Assembly (NCBI GenBank): GCA_945906795.1
Contig: CAMDRO010000007.1
Span: forward strand, 1 to 64,000
DNA: 64,000 nt
From: Spirosoma fluviale
GTDB taxonomy: Bacteria > Bacteroidota > Bacteroidia > Cytophagales > Spirosomataceae
Reading direction: 5' to 3'
In this document: positions 33,642-42,216 of the stretch, one piece after another
Position numbering within the stretch: the stretch's first letter is position 1
Layout: each line of letters opens with the position of its first letter
Translations under genes and position numbers: made by a program
Notes under the pieces: model-generated
Told to the model about the DNA's origin: nothing
Seen by the model: the letters and a program-made list of their open reading frames with translations, nothing else
The model's database searches: none

Positions 33642-35609
33642 GTGAATATAGAAGCAGATATCTTAAAATTAAATGGCCCCATTTTTATATTTGGTGCTAG
33701 TGGTTTTATTGGGGCGAATATATTAGAAACTGTTTTAACATACAGATCAGATATATATGCTATCACGCATAACCCAAGATCAGCTTGGAGATTAAAATTA
33801 TTAGGTATCAAAGAAGATAAAATTCTATATTGTGACGTTACCTATAAGAATTCTGTAGATAAAATTTTTGAAAAATTTCAGCCTAAAACGGTTTTTAATT
33901 TATCTGCATATGGAGCTTATTCTAAACAGAATAATCATATTACCACCTATCAAACAAATTTTATAGGGACTCTAAATATTTTGGATGCCTGTAAAAATAT
34001 TTCAGCTTATATTCATGCTGGGAGTAGTTCAGAATATGGATTAAATTGTACTAACCCATCGGAAAATGAGCATTTCATTCCAAATTCACATTATTCGGTT
34101 TCTAAAATATCAAGTTCATATTTAATAGATTATTATGGAAATTTTTTAAATGTTCCTTGTATAAATTTAAGATTATATTCTATTTATGGTGCATGGGAAG
34201 AACCAGATAGATTAATACCGAGACTAATAGAGATGGGTCGAAAAGGAGGATATCCAGCACTTGTCAGCCCAGATACTAGCAGAGATTTTGTTCATATCCA
34301 TGATTGTGTTCGGGCATTTATTTTTGCCGCGCTAAAGGTGAATTTAAAAATTGCTGGTAATTCTTACAATATTGGTTCGGGAGTAAAAACTACCTTGAAA
34401 GAGTTAGTAGAAATAATTAAAAATCAATTTAATATTTTACCGGACCCATTATGGGGAGAAATGTCTGCACGCGAATGGGATACAAAAGAATGGGTAGGAA
34501 ATTATATAAAAGCTAAAAAGGATATTGATTGGTCTCCAACAATTACTTTGAAGGAAGGAATTAAGGATGTTGCCGCATGGCAGGAATATCAAAATTACGA
34601 CAAACAGATACTTGGAGCATTTGAAGATCCTAAAAGAGTCTTAATGATCACTGCTATTATTGCATGTTACAAAGACGAGGAAGCAATTCCCGATATGTAC
34701 CGTAGGCTAATAGCAACTTTTCAAAAAATCGGATGTAATTATCAAATAATATTTGTTAATGATAATTCTCCAGATAATTCACAAGATGTATTAGAGAAGT
34801 TATGTGCGGAAGATTCAAATGTGGTAGCGATAAAACACTCTAGAAATTTTGGTTCCCAAGCAGCCTTTTCAAGTGGTATGGGTATTTCAATGGGCGATGC
34901 AATTGTCTTAATGGATGGCGATTTACAAGACCCACCTGAAATTATTGAGGAGTTTTTTGAGAAATGGCAGGATGGATATGATGTTATATATGGTCGACGA
35001 ATTAAAAGAGAGGCCTCAATTTTTATGAATATAGCATATAAAATGTTTTATAAAGTGTTTAGTAAATTATCTTATATAGATATTCCACGTGATGCGGGGG
35101 ATTTTTCACTTATAGACAAAAAGGTCGTGGAACACTTAAACGCTCTACCTGAGAAGGAGCAATTTTTAAGAGGCCTAAGAGCTTGGGTTGGATTTAAGCA
35201 AACAGGTGTCGATTATATAAGGCCAGAACGAATATATGGCGTAACAACAAATAATTTCAGGAAAAATATTTGGTGGGCTAAAAAAGGGATATTTTCTTTT
35301 AGCTATGTGCCACTAGAAGTCATGAGTTATAGTGGTATTATTTTAACGTTTTTATCAATACTTGCAATTGCCTTTCAGACGTATATGAAATTCTCTCATC
35401 CAGAAATTCCCCATGGTATAAGTGCTATTATTGTATTAATACTTTTTTTTGGAGGGATTCAATTGTTATCAATGTCAATATTAGGAGAATATATGATTAA
35501 AGTTTTGGAGGAAACAAAAGGAAGACCAAAATTTATCAGGGAGAGTGTAATTATTAAAGGGAAGAAAATAGATTCATTTTCAGAATTAAATAATTTAATA
35601 AACAAATAA
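33642..35609 (+). CDS. fused NAD-dependent epimerase/dehydratase and GT2 polyprenyl-phosphate glycosyltransferase
   Basis: 655 residues with two complete enzymes. Residues 1-310 form an extended SDR: GASGFIG at 18-24, HAGSSSEYG, catalytic Tyr151 and Lys155 (YSVSK), and NIGSG. Residues 335-655 form a GT2: ITAIIACYKDEE, FVNDNSPDNS, DGD at 425-427 in LMDGDLQDPPE, and two C-terminal membrane helices (about 565-630). The frame is open throughout with no stop between the domains. An internal ATG at 34644 (Met335) sits exactly where a stand-alone GT2 would start, so separate GT2 synthesis is possible. The start is GTG at 33642, 4 bases after the transketolase stop. Likely to make and load an unusual sugar in the transketolase pathway (inference). 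Confidence 0.88.
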   Translation: MNIEADILKLNGPIFIFGASGFIGANILETVLTYRSDIYAITHNPRSAWRLKLLGIKEDKILYCDVTYKNSVDKIFEKFQPKTVFNLSAYGAYSKQNNHITTYQTNFIGTLNILDACKNISAYIHAGSSSEYGLNCTNPSENEHFIPNSHYSVSKISSSYLIDYYGNFLNVPCINLRLYSIYGAWEEPDRLIPRLIEMGRKGGYPALVSPDTSRDFVHIHDCVRAFIFAALKVNLKIAGNSYNIGSGVKTTLKELVEIIKNQFNILPDPLWGEMSAREWDTKEWVGNYIKAKKDIDWSPTITLKEGIKDVAAWQEYQNYDKQILGAFEDPKRVLMITAIIACYKDEEAIPDMYRRLIATFQKIGCNYQIIFVNDNSPDNSQDVLEKLCAEDSNVVAIKHSRNFGSQAAFSSGMGISMGDAIVLMDGDLQDPPEIIEEFFEKWQDGYDVIYGRRIKREASIFMNIAYKMFYKVFSKLSYIDIPRDAGDFSLIDKKVVEHLNALPEKEQFLRGLRAWVGFKQTGVDYIRPERIYGVTTNNFRKNIWWAKKGIFSFSYVPLEVMSYSGIILTFLSILAIAFQTYMKFSHPEIPHGISAIIVLILFFGGIQLLSMSILGEYMIKVLEETKGRPKFIRESVIIKGKKIDSFSELNNLINK

Positions 35610-35612
35610 AGA

Positions 35613-36326
35613 ATGACTTCAATTAAAGACGAAAGAGGTTTTAATCAAATTTTTATAGACAGCCCTGCAGCACGGATACGGAAAAAACGCAGGTTTGATT
35701 ATATGATTTCTAAAATGGATGTTAATAAACCAGATTTGTCAATTTTAGAAATTGGAAGCGGCACTGGTGAAGGGATTTCATATATTACTGAAATAACAAA
35801 TGCTACAGGTATTGGCCTTGATTTGTCGGCTAAATTTATAGAAATATCTAAAAATAGATATTTGAGTAAAAATCTGAATTTTATTCAAGCAAATTTTAAT
35901 GAAAGCAATATAAATGAGGTTCTAGGAAATAGAAAGTTTGATTATATTATTGGTAATGGTATTCTACATCATTTATATTTTAATTTAGACAGCTCACTTA
36001 TAAATTTGAAATTGCTTTTGAAACCACAGGGGAAATTAATTTTTATTGAACCCAATTTGTATAATCCGTACGTTGCAGCTATTTTTTCAATACCTTTTTT
36101 ACGTCGTAAAACATTTCTTGAACCGGATGAAATGGCTTTTAGCAAAACGTTTATTAAGAAAAAATGCAAAAAGGCGGGCTTTACAAATATTGAAGTAAAA
36201 ATAAAAGATTTTTTACTGCCTACTATTCCTGATTATCTAATAGGTACGACAATTAAAATTGGAGAAATTCTCGAAAAGACGCCATTAACCGTAATTGCAC
36301 AATCTTTATATATAACGGCGGAATAA
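35613..36326 (+). CDS. class I SAM-dependent methyltransferase
   Basis: 237 residues with motif I LEIGSGTGEGISYI (about 46-59), acidic motif II GLDLSAKF, QANFNESN, and IGNGILHHL. A C-terminal region with hydrophobic segments follows. It starts 3 bases after the SDR-GT2 fusion gene and is likely translated with it; probable O- or N-methylation of a sugar or lipid-linked intermediate (inference). AT-rich like its neighbours. Confidence 0.82.
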   Translation: MTSIKDERGFNQIFIDSPAARIRKKRRFDYMISKMDVNKPDLSILEIGSGTGEGISYITEITNATGIGLDLSAKFIEISKNRYLSKNLNFIQANFNESNINEVLGNRKFDYIIGNGILHHLYFNLDSSLINLKLLLKPQGKLIFIEPNLYNPYVAAIFSIPFLRRKTFLEPDEMAFSKTFIKKKCKKAGFTNIEVKIKDFLLPTIPDYLIGTTIKIGEILEKTPLTVIAQSLYITAE

Positions 36327-36360
36327 AATATTTGGATTGATTATTTTAGAAGGCTTCTCA

Positions 36361-36389
36361 ATAGTATCATTTGATACTATCATAATTTA
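36361..36389. repeat. palindrome and direct repeat, copy 1
   Basis: 36361-36380 is a palindrome with 9-base arms (ATAGTATCA / TGATACTAT) around TT. The overlapping segment 36366-36382 (ATCATTTGATACTATCA) recurs exactly at 37291-37307, and the match extends to 23 of 24 bases. The two copies bracket the methyltransferase gene at 36430-37182. Confidence 0.75.
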
Positions 36390-36429
36390 TTTATCAAAAA
36401 AACTTTTTGTACAAATCTAAACTATAAAA

Positions 36430-37182
36430 ATGTCAACTACAAAAGAGTCCTTTAAGCCAAAATCAAATACTCCGCCAATAGGTTTTTTCAATTCAATTCG
36501 ATTTTATATTAGATTATGTTTGGATTTACAAACAATATCAGCTTATCGACATTTAAAAGATTTTCTTCAAAATACCAACGGTCAATTATTGGATGTAGGT
36601 TGTGGAGGGTCACCTTATAGATTTTTAATCAACGAAAACTCTACCCGTTATTTTGGATTAGACATAGTTGATGCAGATGAGAAATTTAATTATAATCGAA
36701 AAGATATCTATAGTTTTGATGGCAATAAAATACCTTTTTCAGAAAATCATTTTGATTTTTTGATCTGTACTGAAGTGCTTGAGCATGTAGAAAATTATCA
36801 ATCACTTGTTGATGAAATTTATCGAGTATTAAAATCAAATGGAAAAGCTTTAATTACCATTCCTTGGAGTGCCCGCTTTCATTATATTCCTTATGATTAT
36901 TTCAGATACACTCCAACAACACTTTTAAAAATGTTTAGTCATTTTAAAGATATTGAAATTATTCCTCGTGGTACGGATGTTACATCCATTGCCGCAAAGT
37001 TAATTGTGTTATTTGTTCGCAATATCCTGCCAAACAATCTTCTTCGATATTTATTTATTCCATTCTGGCTAATTGCTTCACCTATCGTCATTATTGGAAT
37101 GATCTTGGGTCATATTAGTTTGCTAACTAGATTTGGAAATGATTCAGATCCATTAGGCTATACCATACTGGTAAAAAAATAA
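36430..37182 (+). CDS. class I SAM-dependent methyltransferase bracketed by direct repeats
   Basis: 250 residues. Core motifs: LLDVGCGGSPYRF (about 54-66), GLDIVDADE, IPFSENHFDFLICTEVLEHVEN (Methyltransf_11 signature) and KSNGKALITIPW. A C-terminal hydrophobic segment (about 205-235) suggests membrane association. Separated from the preceding gene by 103 bases containing a palindrome, and flanked by two copies of a 24-base repeat about 925 bases apart, which makes it look like a discrete cassette. Acceptor unknown. Confidence 0.85.
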   Translation: MSTTKESFKPKSNTPPIGFFNSIRFYIRLCLDLQTISAYRHLKDFLQNTNGQLLDVGCGGSPYRFLINENSTRYFGLDIVDADEKFNYNRKDIYSFDGNKIPFSENHFDFLICTEVLEHVENYQSLVDEIYRVLKSNGKALITIPWSARFHYIPYDYFRYTPTTLLKMFSHFKDIEIIPRGTDVTSIAAKLIVLFVRNILPNNLLRYLFIPFWLIASPIVIIGMILGHISLLTRFGNDSDPLGYTILVKK

Positions 37183-37290
37183 AAGAATATTTGTTTTTAT
37201 TTTGAATTTCTTGTAGTAATTCTTGGCAAAGAGGCCATTTTGAAATTGAAGAGTAATTAATTGTGTAAATCGTGCAAACGAAACTATAAG

Positions 37291-37314
37291 ATCATTTGAT
37301 ACTATCAAAATTTA
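37291..37314. repeat. direct repeat, copy 2
   Basis: ATCATTTGATACTATCA at 37291-37307 is identical to 36366-36382, and 23 of 24 bases match over the full length. Unlike copy 1, its left flank does not complete the palindrome. Confidence 0.75.
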
Positions 37315-37439
37315 ACTAGGTTGATTTTTTATAAAAATAGACCTCTCTCTTTCGAAAGGGGTTTATGCAATAATTTGTTTGTCATTTAATTGGATCTATC
37401 TTTTAATGCTACAAGAAACATTTCGGGATACTTCGTCTC

Positions 37440-38246
37440 CTATTTCACCACCCCACCAAACTTCCAAGAATTTCCGTTTCGGAAGATCATGTAGGTCTTC
37501 ACTGGGTCTACTTTTTCATTATTTGCCAACCATTGTTCAATCGTGGCACGGTCAATGTATTTTGTTTGCGGAGTAACCAATTGGTCAAATGCCACATGCC
37601 TAAAAAAAATGAAATTACGCTTACAAATCCAACGGCTATACTCATACAAGGGTAGAAAGGATATGCCCAAGGCCACAATAAAGTGTGCATATAAAAAATA
37701 TAAAAAAGATAACGGCGTGGCAATGAAGTATTTGTTGATCCACCAAGGTAATTGGGAGGCCAACTTTCGAATGGGATCAACGACCCAAATGATTAGTCCA
37801 TTGCCCTCTTTGGCATATACCCAGCAATGAAAGGCCCCATCCGCTTTGGTATTTTCAACCGCCGAAGTGAATCCCTCAATTGGATTTTTTAAATGATGCA
37901 AGACCCCAATCGAATAAACCATATCAAATTTTTCTGCCGAACGGTATTCCGTTAAATCTGCCTGCTCTATTCGATAGTTTTTAAATCCCGTTTGGGACAT
38001 ATTTTGGTTGGCCGAGACAATACTTTCGCCCAAGTCAATACCGACTAAATTAGCCGGCTCCCACTGAGTCGCATGCACCAATAAACTGGCATTTCCACAC
38101 CCTAATTCAAGCACTTTCTTGCCTTTAAAATCTGATTTTTGTAGCGGCGCAAACCAATCTTCAAATTGATCAAAGGTATATATAGATCCTCCTGGGAGGT
38201 TATTCCATGAGGTGGCAAAGGCCTCAGCCGTCTTAATATCTTTCAT
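37440..38246 (-). CDS. class I SAM-dependent methyltransferase with C-terminal membrane segment
   Basis: 268 residues: KVLELGCGNASLL motif I (about 44-56), GIDLGESI, DMVYSIGVLHHLKNP, then a hydrophobic region (about 165-205) with FLYFLYAHFIVALG. This fold with an embedded membrane segment is common for methyltransferases in Bacteroidota polysaccharide loci. Composition is closer to the bulk genome than the two preceding methyltransferases. It faces them tail-to-tail and marks the right end of the polysaccharide region. Confidence 0.85.
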   Translation of the reverse strand: MKDIKTAEAFATSWNNLPGGSIYTFDQFEDWFAPLQKSDFKGKKVLELGCGNASLLVHATQWEPANLVGIDLGESIVSANQNMSQTGFKNYRIEQADLTEYRSAEKFDMVYSIGVLHHLKNPIEGFTSAVENTKADGAFHCWVYAKEGNGLIIWVVDPIRKLASQLPWWINKYFIATPLSFLYFLYAHFIVALGISFLPLYEYSRWICKRNFIFFRHVAFDQLVTPQTKYIDRATIEQWLANNEKVDPVKTYMIFRNGNSWKFGGVVK

Positions 38247-38470
38247 GCGTAATGTTTTTCAATTATTTTTTAAACGCAAATATAGGCAAATTATATGTAT
38301 TCAATTTTCTGCCTAAGCGGGAATTAATCATAACATGTTGAGGAATACCAATGGAAGAGAGGGTTTTGATAATCCTATTTTAAAGTGGATCGAGAATAGT
38401 TTTAAGGCCGGCAAATCGTATCAAGAGTAAAATTATTTTTTGTTCTTTTTATTTATCCTTAATTTGCATC

Positions 38471-38477
38471 AAACCTA
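38471..38477 (+). promoter_or_regulatory. AAACCTA leader motif before the TIM-barrel gene
   Basis: AAACCTA ends 8 bases before the ATG at 38486. It is the only plus-strand member of the five exact copies found 6-8 bases upstream of catabolic genes. Confidence 0.45.
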
Positions 38478-38485
38478 TATAAATT

Positions 38486-39433
38486 ATGATGCAAATAAGT
38501 CGTCGTACGCTGATTAAAGCGTCTGGAACTGCCGCCGGAATGGCGTTAATTCCTTCCATGTCAGAAGCAAAATCTAATTCTTTCGCCAATAGTTCTGCCG
38601 CGGCCAAAAATAAATTTGAATTTTCGCTCAATATGAGTACCATCATGGGCCAAAAACTTGGCTTCATCAAGGAACTTGAAGTGGCCGCTCAAGCCGGATA
38701 TAAACATTGTGAAATTTGGGTGCCTACCCTGGAAACCTATCTTAAATCGGGAGGGACCATCGCTGATGCACGCAAGCGCATTGCCGACCTTGGTATTAAA
38801 GTTCAAAATGCCATCGGCTTTGCTCAGTGGATTGTTGACGATGAATCTACCCGCAACAAAGGAATCGAACAGCTTAAACGCGAAATGGATCTCTTAGCCC
38901 AATTAGGTTGTCATCGGACGGCCGCGCCTCCGATGGGTGCCACAAAGGAAGGTGGCTTAGACCTTCGCCGCGCCGCGGAACGCTACCGGACTATTTTGGA
39001 CCTCGGGGTTTCGATGTCGGTGATTCCCCAACTAGAAATGTGGGGCCATTCCAAAAATCTTAATCGCGTAGCTGATGTGCTTTTTGTCGCCGCAGAAGCT
39101 GGCCACCCCGCCGCCCGATTATTACTCGACGTTTTTCATATTTATAAAGGAGAGTCAAGCCATGCTTGCTTGCACTTAGTGGGGGAAAATGCGATCGAAG
39201 TATTCCACGTTAATGACTATGTGACCACCATGAAACCAGGAGTCATCACAGACGCTGACCGCATTTATGCGGGCGACGGCGAGGCACCGATTAAGAAGAT
39301 TGTTGGTTTACTCAAACCTTCCTCCCAGCCGGTGATTTTATCTCTTGAGCTATTTAACAAAACGCTATACCAACAGGATGCTTTAATGGTCGCAAAAACT
39401 GGATTGGCGAAACTAAAAGCGCTAAATTTATAG
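38486..39433 (+). CDS. Tat-exported sugar isomerase/epimerase-like TIM-barrel protein
   Basis: 315 residues. The N-terminus carries a twin-arginine signal (SRRTLIKASG) with a hydrophobic stretch and cleavage site near residue 26. The remainder is an AP-endonuclease-2/xylose-isomerase-like TIM barrel as in hydroxypyruvate isomerase and sugar phosphate isomerase/epimerase proteins; likely metal ligands lie in IPQLEMWGH, LLLDVFHIYKG, VFHVNDY and ILSLELFN. Tat export implies folding with its metal in the cytoplasm and action in the periplasm. Begins the catabolic region. An alternative ATG is at 38489. Confidence 0.85.
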   Translation: MMQISRRTLIKASGTAAGMALIPSMSEAKSNSFANSSAAAKNKFEFSLNMSTIMGQKLGFIKELEVAAQAGYKHCEIWVPTLETYLKSGGTIADARKRIADLGIKVQNAIGFAQWIVDDESTRNKGIEQLKREMDLLAQLGCHRTAAPPMGATKEGGLDLRRAAERYRTILDLGVSMSVIPQLEMWGHSKNLNRVADVLFVAAEAGHPAARLLLDVFHIYKGESSHACLHLVGENAIEVFHVNDYVTTMKPGVITDADRIYAGDGEAPIKKIVGLLKPSSQPVILSLELFNKTLYQQDALMVAKTGLAKLKALNL

Positions 39434-39468
39434 GGATTTTTGCTTCGATATTTTGATTGGTAATTTAC

Positions 39469-39501
39469 AACTTTACTAACTTTGCAAAAGTTAGTAAAGT
39501 T
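39469..39501. repeat. dispersed inverted repeat, copy 2
   Basis: Perfect 15-base arms (AACTTTACTAACTTT / AAAGTTAGTAAAGTT) with a 3-base centre, between the TIM-barrel and GH95 genes. It shares its core with the element at 6895-6927. Confidence 0.75.
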
Positions 39502-39559
39502 AAATTACCCCCCTTACCCCCCAAAGATATTGTATTTCTAAAATTAATGTATACCCCGC

Positions 39560-41974
39560 ATGAAAATTATCAATTACCTGATCGTTGCCATTTTATTTCC
39601 GCTTTTCTTAGCAGCGGCTCCTAAACCAACAGCTTCCAAACCAGCGGCCATTGTCACCCCTAAAAAGCTTAAACTTTGGTACAATAAACCTGCGAAGTAT
39701 TTTGAGGAAGCTTTGGTCTTAGGAAATGGGACACAGGGAGCTACTGTTTTTGGAGGCACCGACACGGATAAAATATACTTAAATGATTTGACTCTTTGGT
39801 CGGGTGAGCCGGTGGACCCTTACATGAACAAAGATGCCTATAAGTATTTGCCGGGTGTTAGAGAAGCCTTAAAACAGGAAAAATATAAAATGGCTGATTC
39901 CCTAATAAGGAAAATACAAGGTAAGTTTTCGGAGTCCTATGCCCCTTTGGGGACTTTATACCTCGATTTTCAGCCTAATCAAAGCGCTAATTATTACCGT
40001 GAGCTAGACCTTGAACGCGCCATTGCTACCGTCAATCATGAAGTCAACGGCAACAAAATTAAACGCGAATATTTTGTTTCACATCCAGATAAAGTTTTTG
40101 TGATTCACCTAACGAGCCAACAAAAAAATGGCTTGAATTTTACAGTTCGATTTAACTCTCTGCTTAAATTTAGTGGTAGCTCGACGATCAATCATTTGCA
40201 TTTTAAGGGGGTGGCACCGGTTAGAGCAGATCCAAGCTATGTGCGTAAAAAAGGGAATCCCATTCTATTTTCGGATGATAAAGGGACGCGCTTTTCGACC
40301 GATGTTTTACTGCAATCCACCGACGGGAAAGTATCGCGAACAGATACCAGTTTAACGCTTTTCGGGGCAACAGAAGCCGTTGTGTTAGTGAGCATGGCCA
40401 CCTCATTCAATGGCTTTGATAAAAATCCAGCAACGCAGGGACGCGATGATCATGCCATTGTTCAAAAACAAATTCAAGAGGCCAGCGTAAAAGGCATTCA
40501 AAATTTGACCGCCCGTCACCTAAAAGATTATAAGTCCTTTTTTAATCGGGTTTCATTGTATTTAGCAGGGACTGAAAATGCACCGGATTTGCCTACAGAT
40601 GATCGTTTAAGGCGTTATGCCAAAGGAGAATCGGATCCTTATTTGGAGTCACTTTACTTCCAATTTGGGCGTTATTTGTTGATATCAAGTTCTCGGACAA
40701 AGGGAGTTCCTGCTAATTTGCAGGGTTTGTGGAATCCACATATCCAACCGCCTTGGTCGAGTAATTATACGATGAATATCAACGCGGAGGAAAATTACTG
40801 GTTGGCCGAGAACACCAACCTCCCAGAAATGCATCAATCTTTTTTATCATTCATTGAAAATTTAGAAAAAACTGGACGCGTCACTGCAAAGACTTTTTAT
40901 AATTTGCCAGGTTGGACTTGCCATCACAATTCAGATATTTGGGCCATGACAAATCCTGTGGGGGATTTTGGTGGCGGAAGTCCGAGTTGGGCCAACTGGC
41001 CACTAGGAGGTGCGTGGGCGTCTGCACATTTATGGGAACATTATTTATTTAGTCAGGACAAGAAATTTTTGGCGGACAAGGCATATCCTTTGATGAAAGG
41101 TGCCGCCGAATTTTGCTTAGCATGGTTGATTCCAGACTCCAAAGAACGTTTAATTACTTCCCCTTCCACCTCGCCAGAAAATCGATTCATCACACCTACT
41201 GGCTACAAGGGTGAGACGGCTTATGGGGGAACGGCCGATTTAGCGATGATTCGCGAACTATTTTTAGACATGATTCAAGCTGAACAATTGTTGAAAAAAG
41301 ATCCGATATTCCAAAAATCGCTTGAAGATGCATTGGCTAAGATGTTGCCATACCAAATAGGTGCTGCAGGAAACTTACAAGAATGGTATTTCGATTGGGC
41401 CGACACCGACCCCAAACATCGCCACCAAAGTCATTTGTATGGACTTTATCCAGGGACTCACGTGACGGTAGATCAAACACCAACCATCGCCGCAGCCTCC
41501 AAAAAAACCTTGGAAATTAAAGGCGACGAAACGACTGGCTGGTCAAAAGGTTGGCGCATCAATTTATGGGCCCGCTTAAAAGACGGTGACCATGCCTATA
41601 AAATGTACCGCGAACTATTAAAATATGTGGAACCCGATGGGGTGAAAGTAGATTATCAAAGAGGTGGGGGGACTTATCCCAACCTATTTGATGCACATCC
41701 TCCATTCCAAATTGACGGAAATTTTGGTGGCTCAGCGGCCGTTGCTGAAATGTTAGTACAGTCGACGCCAGATTTAATCGAATTATTACCTGCGGTACCC
41801 AAAGCGTGGTCTTCGGGGAAAGTATCCGGTTTAAAAGCGCGCGGTGGATATGAGATTTCCATGCAATGGGAGGGAGGCCAAGTGAAAAGCGTCGTGGTGA
41901 AATCTAAAAATTCGGCTTTGGTGCGAGTACGAATGAATGGCGAAATTAAAGTGATAAAAACGAAAAGGATATAA
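39560..41974 (+). CDS. GH95 family alpha-L-fucosidase-like glycoside hydrolase
   Basis: 804 residues with a signal peptide (about 1-19). Family GH95 layout: N-terminal beta-sandwich (KLWYNKPAKYFEEALVLGNG), then an (alpha/alpha)6 barrel. Residues corresponding to the GH95 catalytic set are present: Asn406/Asn408 in TMNINAEENYW, Glu540 in SPSTSPENRF and Asp719 in FQIDGNFGG. The family releases terminal L-fucose (some members L-galactose) by an inverting mechanism using Asn-activated water. Length fits. No SusCD pair is adjacent; two sulfatases lie 8-13 kb downstream, so a sulfated fucose-containing glycan is a candidate (inference). Confidence 0.93.
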   Translation: MKIINYLIVAILFPLFLAAAPKPTASKPAAIVTPKKLKLWYNKPAKYFEEALVLGNGTQGATVFGGTDTDKIYLNDLTLWSGEPVDPYMNKDAYKYLPGVREALKQEKYKMADSLIRKIQGKFSESYAPLGTLYLDFQPNQSANYYRELDLERAIATVNHEVNGNKIKREYFVSHPDKVFVIHLTSQQKNGLNFTVRFNSLLKFSGSSTINHLHFKGVAPVRADPSYVRKKGNPILFSDDKGTRFSTDVLLQSTDGKVSRTDTSLTLFGATEAVVLVSMATSFNGFDKNPATQGRDDHAIVQKQIQEASVKGIQNLTARHLKDYKSFFNRVSLYLAGTENAPDLPTDDRLRRYAKGESDPYLESLYFQFGRYLLISSSRTKGVPANLQGLWNPHIQPPWSSNYTMNINAEENYWLAENTNLPEMHQSFLSFIENLEKTGRVTAKTFYNLPGWTCHHNSDIWAMTNPVGDFGGGSPSWANWPLGGAWASAHLWEHYLFSQDKKFLADKAYPLMKGAAEFCLAWLIPDSKERLITSPSTSPENRFITPTGYKGETAYGGTADLAMIRELFLDMIQAEQLLKKDPIFQKSLEDALAKMLPYQIGAAGNLQEWYFDWADTDPKHRHQSHLYGLYPGTHVTVDQTPTIAAASKKTLEIKGDETTGWSKGWRINLWARLKDGDHAYKMYRELLKYVEPDGVKVDYQRGGGTYPNLFDAHPPFQIDGNFGGSAAVAEMLVQSTPDLIELLPAVPKAWSSGKVSGLKARGGYEISMQWEGGQVKSVVVKSKNSALVRVRMNGEIKVIKTKRI

Positions 41975-42216
41975 TTTTTTTTCTTGTATTGCCATTGTAA
42001 TTGTGTGTTTTATGTGATAATTATCGTGTTTAAAAGCAAGCAAAAGAAATGCGTTTTTTAGTTTTGAGATGATGAAAAAGCTTGTTTACAATATCTAAGC
42101 AATAAATCTAAACGCTTCAAAAGACTAAAGAATTAAAATAGCGCTTTTGCAAAAATAGCTAGCCTAAAATTATAACGATTGCGGGCTAAAATGATGCGAG
42201 CATAGAAAATCTTTGT

